A DNA stretch of 8,993 nucleotides, taken from positions 1-8,993 of the forward strand of contig JAISWY010000397.1 in assembly GCA_031270925.1 (NCBI GenBank), written 5' to 3'. The notes under the pieces are model-generated. The model ran no database searches and had not been told where the DNA came from. It was given only the letters and a program-made list of their open reading frames with translations. This DNA is from Candidatus Symbiothrix sp. GTDB lineage: Bacteria > Bacteroidota > Bacteroidia > Bacteroidales > Azobacteroidaceae. The position numbers and the translations under genes were made by a program. Positions 1 to 6,852 of the stretch are shown in pieces (the stretch's first letter is position 1; the number at the start of each line of letters is the position of its first letter).

Positions 1-923
1 TAAGGGATTTTGTCTTCCGGCAGATTTTTGTGGTCGAGAATGAATCGCGCGATTTTATTTGCCTGTCCCAAATATGCAGGATTTTCTGTTTCACGATACA
101 TCATTGTAAATCCATACAAGCCCCATGCCTGCCCGCGCGCCCATGCGCTTTCGTCGCTACAGCCTTGGTCGGTTCCTTGAAATTCGAGTCCGCCTGTTTC
201 GGGCGAGTATGAAACTACATGATACGAACTGTTGTCGGCGCGAAACTGATTCGCTATCGTTTTATCGGCGTGGCTCACGCATATATTTCTAAACAGCTCG
301 TCGCCCGTTGCCCGATACGCCCACATCAACATTTCGAGGTTCATCATATTGTCGATAATCACGGGATAACGCCATTTTTCGCTCGCTTCCCACGACTGAA
401 TGCAACCAACTGTTGGGTTGAAGCGCGTCGCCAACGATCCGGAACCGTTCAGCAACACATTTTTACACGAATCTTCTTTGATTATGCGCCATGCGTTGCC
501 GTAACTGCAATAAAGCATAAAACCCAAATCGTGCGTAGAAGTGTTGTATTGCTCTTGACTTACACGTTTTGTCATTTCGGAAGCGTAGTATTTCGTCCGT
601 TCGTTTCCGCTGTTTTCGTATAAATACCACAAAACGCCGGGGAAAAAACCACTGCACCACCAGCCCGGTTCGGAAGTTACCAAATTACCTCCCGCATCAA
701 TTGAGCGGGGAAGCTGTCCGGGAATATCCTCCATTGTTTTTGCCATCAACAATGCTTTTTCTTCCGCATCGCTCAAGGCGTTTTCCACCCAATTTTGCGC
801 ATTTTCATTTTTGCAAGCAAATAATGAGATTGCCAAAAGAGAAACTAAAAGTCCTCTCCAAATCTTTCTCTTATGGGAGATTTCCAAATTCTCCGAAACC
901 TTTGTCTGTGTTTTTTTTATCAC
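1..923 (-). CDS. GH88-family unsaturated glucuronyl hydrolase lipoprotein, 3' end outside window
   Basis: GH88 enzymes hydrolyse the 4,5-unsaturated uronic acid left at the non-reducing end by polysaccharide lyases. The frame is open from 953 to the left edge, giving about 307 residues from the GTG at 923; roughly 100 residues of a usual GH88 protein are missing off the edge. The two catalytic aspartates known for the family are visible: THDLGF (Asp about 132, bases 528-530) and IIDNMMNLEML (Asp about 191, bases 351-353). Further family motifs are WWCSGFFPGVLWYLYE, SWEASEKWRYPV and SAWARGQAWGLYGF. A leader rich in Lys/Arg, then LLVSLLAISLFAC with the lipobox Cys at bases 813-815, predicts a lipoprotein. 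No ATG exists in any minus-strand frame between the upstream stop and this Cys. GTG at 923 (26 bases after the upstream stop) or TTG at 887 (shorter, more typical leader, preceded by GGAG) must serve as start. Confidence 0.9.
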   Translation of the reverse strand, partial: MIKKTQTKVSENLEISHKRKIWRGLLVSLLAISLFACKNENAQNWVENALSDAEEKALLMAKTMEDIPGQLPRSIDAGGNLVTSEPGWWCSGFFPGVLWYLYENSGNERTKYYASEMTKRVSQEQYNTSTHDLGFMLYCSYGNAWRIIKEDSCKNVLLNGSGSLATRFNPTVGCIQSWEASEKWRYPVIIDNMMNLEMLMWAYRATGDELFRNICVSHADKTIANQFRADNSSYHVVSYSPETGGLEFQGTDQGCSDESAWARGQAWGLYGFTMMYRETENPAYLGQANKIARFILDHKNLPEDKIP

Positions 924-949
924 TTTTTCGTGGATTAAAATTTTTTTAT

Positions 950-3346
950 TTATTCAAAAGAGCTAATGTAGTTTGGGGTTGTATAAAGATATTTTTCTAC
1001 AACTTTCATCTGCGGACGGTCTTCGCCATTGGTCGGTGTGAGGCGCAACACATAATTTCCCCACCACGGACCAGCCGCCCAATAGGTCGCGTTCACACCT
1101 TCTTTCTGCAAATAAGAAAGAAAATTATCCATCGTCTCCAACCAGCGTTCGTCGGTGTGAGGAACGCCGTATTCGCCTATCATTCCTTTGAAATCGTTTT
1201 CTTTCAGCCATTCCACAAAAGGCTTCACTCGATTAACCCCTTTGTCGGGCGTACAACCTTCTTCGTCATACGATTTTTTGTAACCGCCCGAAGCATCGTT
1301 GTCGAAATAAACATGCGCTTCAAACATCAAATTGTTGGCAGGGTCAATCAAATGTTTCAATGTATCGCTCTGTTCGAGCCAGCGTTCGGCTGAACTCCAA
1401 TCGTCGCCACCGACTATGATTGTTTTTTTCATATCCATTTTGCGGATAGCGGTTATAGCCGATTGAGCCATTTCGAACCAACAGCTTTCGGATTCTTCCA
1501 TATCGTGAGGCTCGTTCATCAAGCCATGTCCGTAGATATTCGTGTGGTTTTTCATTTCTTTCGCCAGCTTTTCCCAAAAATCGGCGAAATGTTCCACCTT
1601 CAAATTATCCGTTCCTATTATTGTTTTTTTTCCATCGACGTAACGACGACCGTAGTTGTGCAAATCGAGAATAACATACATACCGCGCTTGTCGGCTTCG
1701 GAAATAAAATTTTTTATTCTGTCCAATTCAACTTTATCCAACTTTCCAAAAAGCTCCGGTTGCAACCGCTCCCATTTGAAAGGCAGGCGGACGAGCATCA
1801 AGCCTTTGCTTTTGAAATAATCCAGCTCTTTGGCGTCGGGATATGTATAATGCTTCCCATATTCGCCGGGAATATGCCCTTCGGCAAATTCGGCGCAAGC
1901 CAAATTCACTCCAAAAGGTTGATTCATACTTTTATTATTGGTATTGTTCATGCGGAATGTTTCTTTAATACGAATTGGCTTTACAAAATCATTTTCCATA
2001 TCGTATGGAAGCATCCAGACTTTATTGCCTTTTTTATTTGTGAAATATAATCTCGATTCGGAAAATTTGTCGGCGTCGCCGTCAGCCCAATAGGCATAAA
2101 AATCGCGGTGGGCATTCAACGGACGCCTTGCATAGGAATGATTGTAAACGCTTTTTCCGGTTATCTGTTTTATTTTCTTCCAGCTTTTGCCTTCGTCGTT
2201 GCTTTTCCATAGCGCCATTTCGCCGCCTGTTCCGTATTGCTGAGGACCGGCGTCGGTCGGACCTGCAATCAACCATTCGTCGCCGTTGACATACAGCGCG
2301 CCCATGTCGTAGTTGTGTGTCGATTGGCAGACTTTATGTTTTTTCCACTCGTTGTTTTTCCGGTGGAAAATCGTCCATTCCCGCGGGTCGCCTTTCGGTC
2401 CCGGCTGAAAATGATTGCTTATTATGGCGAGAATTATCGGGTTGCCTTCTTTGTCGAAATTCAAATCATTCAGATAAACCAATTTTCCCTCCGATTCGTA
2501 ATCGTACACCAACGCGCTTGTTTTCGGGTCGGTAAGCGGAGTCTGCAATGTTTCTCCTGCTATATTCTGCCAACTGCGTCCCATGTCGGAAGTCTGCGCC
2601 AGATAAATATTGGTGCGTTTGTCCGCATGCCCATCGGGGTGGTAATTGAATGCCGTTACGACTTTGTCTTTCCAAACATTGCTTATCTGATAATGCCCTT
2701 CAATTCCCGCCAGCTTTTGATTGTCCGACCAATTTACGCCATCGTTGCTTGTCGACCAATAAAGTTCGCGCCCGCGCGTGCCTTCCGCGGTATATTGTGT
2801 GAACAAATGGATAAAGCCTTTCGCGGGAATCCACCACGGTTGCGGATAGGTCATAATGGTTTCGTGAACTTTATCGAACGCTTCAATGCTGTACGGTTCT
2901 CTGCTTTTAAAAATCAATCCGATTCGGCTAACGTTTCTTCCGCTTATAAAAACCCATATATAACCGCCGCTGTCGATTGCCAGCGAAGCATTGTCGTGCG
3001 GGTCGTCAACTCCTTTTTTGTCGTAAACGATTACCGGCTTCGGGACGATATTTTTTGTATGGTCGTAATAGGAAACCATAATCTGCAATTGCTTTTTATC
3101 GCTTGCGGGAGTTCCTCCGTAAGTGAAAAAAGTTTTGTCCGCCTCAGGCGAATAAATCGCCATCGGAATGTGGTCTGCCGTATATGTGCCCAATCCTCCC
3201 GAATATTTGTATCCATATTCGGAGCTTTGCTCTATGGTGTACCATATTCCTTTGTAGCCGTCGGCGGTTGAGTTTTGAGACCTTAAATCGGCGCCGGCTA
3301 CCGTAAAAATCAGTCCGAAAATCAGATATTTTATTTTAGAATACAT
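950..3346 (-). CDS. Secreted BNR/Asp-box beta-propeller fused to a GH5 glycoside hydrolase
   Basis: This complete 798-residue two-domain enzyme starts at the ATG at 3346. Residues 1-22 form a hydrophobic signal peptide without a lipobox, so it is probably secreted to the periplasm or beyond. Residues about 28-460 look like a BNR_4-type beta-propeller: YKGIWYTIEQ, KYSGGLGTYTADHIPMAIY, FFTYGG, PHDNASLAIDSGGYIWVF, and Asp boxes at about 198-207 (SNDGVNW), 252-260 (SDMGRSW) and 381-390 (SNDEGKSW). Residues about 474-790 form a GH5 domain. All eight residues usually conserved in GH5 are identifiable: Arg520, His563, Asn611, acid/base Glu612 (LMNEPHD), His678, Tyr680, nucleophile Glu725 (MIGEYG) and Trp756. 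The motifs VNLACAEF, DLHNYGRRY and YWAAGPWWGNY resemble subfamily GH5_5, the beta-1,4-endoglucanase type. The reading frame is continuous across a short Asn-rich joint (about 466-475). The propeller might be a lyase, a hydrolase or a binding domain. Confidence 0.92.
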   Translation of the reverse strand: MYSKIKYLIFGLIFTVAGADLRSQNSTADGYKGIWYTIEQSSEYGYKYSGGLGTYTADHIPMAIYSPEADKTFFTYGGTPASDKKQLQIMVSYYDHTKNIVPKPVIVYDKKGVDDPHDNASLAIDSGGYIWVFISGRNVSRIGLIFKSREPYSIEAFDKVHETIMTYPQPWWIPAKGFIHLFTQYTAEGTRGRELYWSTSNDGVNWSDNQKLAGIEGHYQISNVWKDKVVTAFNYHPDGHADKRTNIYLAQTSDMGRSWQNIAGETLQTPLTDPKTSALVYDYESEGKLVYLNDLNFDKEGNPIILAIISNHFQPGPKGDPREWTIFHRKNNEWKKHKVCQSTHNYDMGALYVNGDEWLIAGPTDAGPQQYGTGGEMALWKSNDEGKSWKKIKQITGKSVYNHSYARRPLNAHRDFYAYWADGDADKFSESRLYFTNKKGNKVWMLPYDMENDFVKPIRIKETFRMNNTNNKSMNQPFGVNLACAEFAEGHIPGEYGKHYTYPDAKELDYFKSKGLMLVRLPFKWERLQPELFGKLDKVELDRIKNFISEADKRGMYVILDLHNYGRRYVDGKKTIIGTDNLKVEHFADFWEKLAKEMKNHTNIYGHGLMNEPHDMEESESCWFEMAQSAITAIRKMDMKKTIIVGGDDWSSAERWLEQSDTLKHLIDPANNLMFEAHVYFDNDASGGYKKSYDEEGCTPDKGVNRVKPFVEWLKENDFKGMIGEYGVPHTDERWLETMDNFLSYLQKEGVNATYWAAGPWWGNYVLRLTPTNGEDRPQMKVVEKYLYTTPNYISSFE

Positions 3347-3363
3347 ATAATAAAGTGGCTTGC

Positions 3364-3384
3364 AAGAGAATTTCAGGTTCTCCT
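3364..3384 (-). other. Weak hairpin in the leader of the propeller-GH5 gene
   Basis: On the minus strand AGGAGAA and TTCTCTT can pair over seven bases, with one G-U pair, around the 7-base loop CCTGAAA. It lies about 18 bases upstream of the ATG at 3346, in a 63-base gap. There is no U-run after it, so it is not a convincing terminator. It could affect mRNA processing or translation, or be chance. Confidence 0.25.
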
Positions 3385-3409
3385 GCTAACATTAATTCAT
3401 TAAACGGCA

Positions 3410-4396
3410 CTATTTTATCTTGAGCCTTTTGATACTGATTGTCATTCCGCCGACAGTTTCCGAAGCCTTGTTCACATATATGTATGCACGATATTTTCCA
3501 TCAGCCGTTTCCAGCCAAGCTCCTGCGTTCTGCGCTATGTTTATTCCGTAGTCGGGAGCGTTCGACAAATTGATTTCACGCAAATCCAAATCGTCCACAA
3601 AAACTCCAAATTCATTCCGAGCCAATTGTTGGTCAGCCGAAGCATATACTTTCATAAATTTGGTGCTGTTGCCAACTCCCGCAGGCAATGTAAGGTTCGG
3701 AAGATAATCCGCGTTTTCGGCTGTCGGCGAAACAAAAGCATGGCGGAAAGTAACTCCCCGCATGGTTCTGAACAAATATACCAAATCGATTTTATCGGGA
3801 TTTTCGGCAGCTTGCGTTGCGTTGTACACAGCCATATCACTTATCGAAAAATAGCTGTTGTTCGTCAGCGCCATATCCAATTTCATATCCATTTCGGAAA
3901 TGTTGTAAGGTCCCATATCGTATGAAACTTGTTTTCCGTTGCTGTCGGATGCCGAAAATTTGAAAGATACTTGCTTTCCACGTGCTTCTTCGGGCACAAT
4001 GTAATAATAGCGCAATGTCGAAGCGCATGTGTCGCGGGTAAAGACAACTTCTGTGGCAATTCCATCTGTTACCGACGGAGAACCTATTTCAATGCCGACA
4101 TTTTCGCCACCGCTCCCCGTATGGTACGAATGGTTTTCCAAATACGTTCCGCTTGCGCCCGCAATGCTTGCTTCTACTTTTGCCGAAACAAGATTTCCGG
4201 TATTAAAAGGAAGAGCCATCGCGTAAGCGAAATCAATGCTTCCGCCCACCATATTGGGACCCAGCGAACGTTTCAAACAGTCGTTCGTCAGCTCTTTCGC
4301 GCCGTCGGGAATGGTGTACGCGTTATCGTCGCAGCTTGCGAAAATTATTCCGAAACAAGCTATCGACAAGATTATATAATAATGTTTTATCTGCAT
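3410..4396 (-). CDS. DUF4466-like surface lipoprotein, putative glycan-binding accessory
   Basis: This 328-residue protein starts at the ATG at 4396. An in-frame TTG at 4405 would add three residues but gives no better leader. The signal sequence MQIKHYYIIL leads to a lipobox ending at Cys22 (IFASC). The residues after it, DDN, are acidic, a feature linked to surface export of Bacteroidetes lipoproteins. The body contains DCLKRSLGPNMVGGSIDFAY, SIAGASGTYLEN, GIEIGSPSVT, RYYYIVPEEARGKQVSF, NPDKIDLVYLFRT and GAWLETADGKYRAYIYVN. I recognise this pattern as the DUF4466 family of uncharacterised PUL lipoproteins, from memory and not from a search. Beta-strand-rich composition and position after susD suggest a surface glycan-binding role. 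The neighbouring upstream gene ends 12 bases earlier, consistent with coupled translation. The function is not established. Confidence 0.8.
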   Translation of the reverse strand: MQIKHYYIILSIACFGIIFASCDDNAYTIPDGAKELTNDCLKRSLGPNMVGGSIDFAYAMALPFNTGNLVSAKVEASIAGASGTYLENHSYHTGSGGENVGIEIGSPSVTDGIATEVVFTRDTCASTLRYYYIVPEEARGKQVSFKFSASDSNGKQVSYDMGPYNISEMDMKLDMALTNNSYFSISDMAVYNATQAAENPDKIDLVYLFRTMRGVTFRHAFVSPTAENADYLPNLTLPAGVGNSTKFMKVYASADQQLARNEFGVFVDDLDLREINLSNAPDYGINIAQNAGAWLETADGKYRAYIYVNKASETVGGMTISIKRLKIK

Positions 4397-4408
4397 AATT
4401 ATCAATAT

Positions 4409-4798
4409 TTATCTTGTTTGTACCGTAATATAAATTGTATATTCTTTTCTTACTTTGCGATTTCCCGAAACAACCGTGTATTTTTTCGGATTATCCAAGT
4501 CGGAAAAATCTACTTTCCCCGTAATTTTCGGGTCAAGCTTTGCATCGGTTACAAGCGAGAACTGCGGATACAGATTTTTCAAATCGGTTCCGTAATGCAC
4601 TTCCGCGTCGATTGTTTGCGCAACGGTATCGACTGCAACTTGATTCAAAACGGTTTTTTGGTCAGAGCCTAACAGTTCAAAACTGCCGACGTAGCATTCG
4701 CCCCGTTCGGTAATTAACAGACCGTCTTCGTCGATTGGATAATCAACACAAGCAACCCAAGCAACCGTAATCAATAATATAAAAAGATATTTTTTCAT
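4409..4798 (-). CDS. Small surface lipoprotein with one Ig-like (DUF5018-like) domain
   Basis: This is a 129-residue protein starting at the ATG at 4798. The leader MKKYLFILL runs to a lipobox ending at Cys17 (AWVAC), so it should be lipid-anchored. The rest, about residues 35-128, resembles one beta-sandwich domain of the kind common in Bacteroidetes PUL proteins: LYPQFSLVTDAKLDP, then VDFSDLDNPKKYTVVSG, then KEYTIYITVQ. That layout of an ordered position, a sum and a YTV strand recalls DUF5018 or related repeats, but the family name is tentative. It sits 33 bases after susD and 12 bases before the next lipoprotein. Such small proteins next to susD may help hold or bind glycan at the surface. 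No catalytic motif is seen. Confidence 0.8.
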   Translation of the reverse strand: MKKYLFILLITVAWVACVDYPIDEDGLLITERGECYVGSFELLGSDQKTVLNQVAVDTVAQTIDAEVHYGTDLKNLYPQFSLVTDAKLDPKITGKVDFSDLDNPKKYTVVSGNRKVRKEYTIYITVQTR

Positions 4799-4831
4799 CG
4801 ATTTTTATTTTAATATTATCATTTTCTATTT

Positions 4832-6712
4832 TTATAACCAAGGTGTGTTTTGTGTCAAATTCGGATTTTTATCGCGTTCCGTTTGAGGAATTTTGAATAT
4901 ATATCCTCTTGACAGGTCGCGTGCCGATGGATTGATATACCAGCCTTGTCTGTTTGCTCCATGAGTATCTATGGCATACACTCCGCTGAATCCCGGACCT
5001 GTAACGCCCCAAACTTTTTCGATAGTCCTCCAGCGGCGCAAATCGAACGGACGTTGTCCTTCGCCAACCAACTCCACAATACGTTCCTGCTCTATGGCTG
5101 CTAAAAAGTCTTCTTTTGTCGCTGTTTTAGCCGCGCTTAATGCAGGCAGATTGCCACGGGCGCGCACTCTGTTTACCAAATCAATGGCGTCGGGCTGCGG
5201 ACCGTTTATTTCATTGTCGGCTTCGGCATACATCAAAAATACATCTGCCAAACGCATAACAGGGTAATTCATATCGCCTTCGTCGCGTCCGGCTCCGCTG
5301 TAATTCCGAACGAATTTGCGAAACACATAGCCATCGCCTTGCCAGTTCATGACATAAGTTGGATATTTCGTTCCATCGACTTCCACTTCAGAACCGGCGC
5401 GCTTGTATATGAACACTACCCAGCCTGTTTCTTTCTTATCTTTTAATCCCATAGCCATTTCGTAATCCCACATAATAGTCGATTTCATGCGGTAATCGCG
5501 GTTTGCATAACTTTCGGGATTTAGGGCTGAGTTGGGTGCAGTCCGTGCCGTCGGGTCTGTATCGGGATTCATCGGTTTCATCGGCTCGCAAAAATCTCCC
5601 GTAATGGTTGATTGATAGCGGTCGGCTAAGCGGTAGTTAGGAACAACACAGTTTTGCGAATTTTCGATGCTCCGACCTGCAAAATCGCGTACCAACGCGT
5701 CGCCTTGTCCTGTGCCGGGACCGCCGTGCGTGAAATAAAATAGCATTTCGCCGTCTTCGTTCCCGTTTCCGGTAGAAGGAATGAAAAGATGATAATAGTT
5801 GGGCAGTACATCGGCTTTGCCCATTTCGCCCCAGTCGCCCGGAGCGCCACTGCGGAAAAGATTCAAACTGTAATCGTCGATTACGCTTTTGAAGTCGGCG
5901 GCTGCGGCTGTAAAACCTTTGGTCGCTTCTTCTTGATTAGGAGTAAAAGTATTGAGTTCGGGCCATCCGTTTTTGTTCCACGAAGCCCAAAACAATTGCA
6001 ATTTTCCTCTGAAAGCCAATGCCGCCGGTTTCGAGGCCCGCCCGCTCTGTTCTGCTTTTTCGGGAAGCTTTTCGTATGCATACGTGAAATCCGCCATGAT
6101 AGAATCTTTTATTTGAGCTATCGGACTACGTGCAATATCGGCTACTTCATCGTTGTCATAAATTATGCGCCCTATATAAGGCACATCGCCCCACAAAGAA
6201 ATCAAACGGAAATAAATCATCCCGCGCATCAGCCGCGCTTCGCCGATTATGGCTTCCAGATTTTCCTTCGATTCTTCGCTTGTTACATTCGGGAGCATTT
6301 TTTCGACATTGCCTATTACATAATTCACACGGCTGATACCGCCGTAAGAATACTTGTAATAATTGTCGAAACTCGAACCATATCCCCAAATCGGGTCGGG
6401 AAAATAACGCCCGTAGCGATAAGCTCCTCCGCGGGTAATGTTTCCGTCGCTTGTGCTCAACTGCCCCGAACCATCTTGCAGTCTGACAAGGTCGCCATGT
6501 CCCTCGAAATAATAGTCGCGGTCGAAAAGTCCGCGTACATGCGCGTAAGCGCCCATTAATGCAAACGTGGCATCTTCTTCCGTTTTCCAGAATTTGGAAG
6601 AAGGAACTTCGGTTGTCGAAAGTTGGTCCATAATATCATTGCATCCCGCTGCCGACAACAACAAGCCGCCTAAGACTGATATTATGAATATTTTAAATAT
6701 TACCTTTTTCAT
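4832..6712 (-). CDS. SusD/RagB-family glycan-binding outer-membrane lipoprotein
   Basis: This complete 626-residue protein is the SusD partner that caps the SusC barrel on the cell surface and binds the incoming glycan. The ATG at 6712 gives MKKVIFK followed by a hydrophobic stretch and a lipobox ending at Cys24 (SAAGC), so the protein is a lipoprotein. The N-terminal helical segment has the SusD signature around residues 157-185 (GEARLMRGMIYFRL, then LWGDVPYI) and a second around 224-245 (GRASKPAALAF). The C-terminal third carries YPVMRLADVFLMYAEADNE (483-501), NRVRARGNLPAL (514-525) and ERIVELVGEGQRPFDLRRW (543-561). The end, NPNLTQNTPWL, is typical for the family. Length is somewhat above the usual 500-600 residues. 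It lies 140 bases after susC and 33 bases before the next lipoprotein gene. Ligand specificity is not readable. Confidence 0.96.
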   Translation of the reverse strand: MKKVIFKIFIISVLGGLLLSAAGCNDIMDQLSTTEVPSSKFWKTEEDATFALMGAYAHVRGLFDRDYYFEGHGDLVRLQDGSGQLSTSDGNITRGGAYRYGRYFPDPIWGYGSSFDNYYKYSYGGISRVNYVIGNVEKMLPNVTSEESKENLEAIIGEARLMRGMIYFRLISLWGDVPYIGRIIYDNDEVADIARSPIAQIKDSIMADFTYAYEKLPEKAEQSGRASKPAALAFRGKLQLFWASWNKNGWPELNTFTPNQEEATKGFTAAAADFKSVIDDYSLNLFRSGAPGDWGEMGKADVLPNYYHLFIPSTGNGNEDGEMLFYFTHGGPGTGQGDALVRDFAGRSIENSQNCVVPNYRLADRYQSTITGDFCEPMKPMNPDTDPTARTAPNSALNPESYANRDYRMKSTIMWDYEMAMGLKDKKETGWVVFIYKRAGSEVEVDGTKYPTYVMNWQGDGYVFRKFVRNYSGAGRDEGDMNYPVMRLADVFLMYAEADNEINGPQPDAIDLVNRVRARGNLPALSAAKTATKEDFLAAIEQERIVELVGEGQRPFDLRRWRTIEKVWGVTGPGFSGVYAIDTHGANRQGWYINPSARDLSRGYIFKIPQTERDKNPNLTQNTPWL

Positions 6713-6735
6713 ATTTTTAAAATTGAAAATTTCTT

Positions 6736-6770
6736 GAATTGAGAATTGAGAACTGAGAATTGAGAACTGA
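6736..6770. repeat. Heptamer tandem repeat between susC and susD
   Basis: Five consecutive 7-base units on the plus strand read GAATTGA, GAATTGA, GAACTGA, GAATTGA, GAACTGA. The only variation is T/C at the fourth base. The array sits about 24 bases upstream of the susD start codon, inside the probable transcript. Its role is unknown; slippage or an effect on susD translation are possibilities only. Confidence 0.85.
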
Positions 6771-6774
6771 GCTT

Positions 6775-6849
6775 TTAGCCGTTAGCTTCCGAACTTTTTA
6801 AATTCTTTACTTCTTATTTCTGTATTTCTGTAACTTCCGTAACTCCTTC
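6775..6849. repeat. Degenerate short tandem repeats in the susC-susD gap
   Basis: The rest of the gap also looks repetitive on the plus strand. TTAGCCG is followed directly by TTAGCTT at 6775-6788. TATTTCTG occurs twice in a row at 6815-6830, followed by TAACTTCCG and TAACTCCTTC at 6831-6849. With the heptamers at 6736-6770, most of the 140-base spacer consists of short repeated words. No clear hairpin terminator or promoter was recognised in it. Confidence 0.55.
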
Positions 6850-6852
6850 TAA

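Noticed and set aside
463..660. Minus-strand frame of 65 codons starting MVQWFFPRRF
   Set aside because: It overlaps the GH88 gene in another frame. The GH88 frame carries conserved catalytic motifs here, so this one is a shadow.
569..1393. Open plus-strand frame of 274 codons
   Set aside because: It lies opposite the GH88 leader and the GH5 domain, crosses their boundary, and has a composition rich in Arg, Phe and His without any domain. It is an antisense shadow.
2237..3271. Open plus-strand frame of 344 codons
   Set aside because: It is wholly opposite the propeller domain, whose minus-strand frame has clear family motifs. The plus-strand product resembles nothing and has no leader or start context.
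4403..4405. TTG as the start of the DUF4466-like gene
   Set aside because: An ATG three codons downstream (4396) gives a normal signal peptide, so the TTG is not needed.
5789..6559. Open plus-strand frame of 256 codons
   Set aside because: It lies opposite the SusD gene and shows no recognisable domain. The SusD frame fully explains this stretch.
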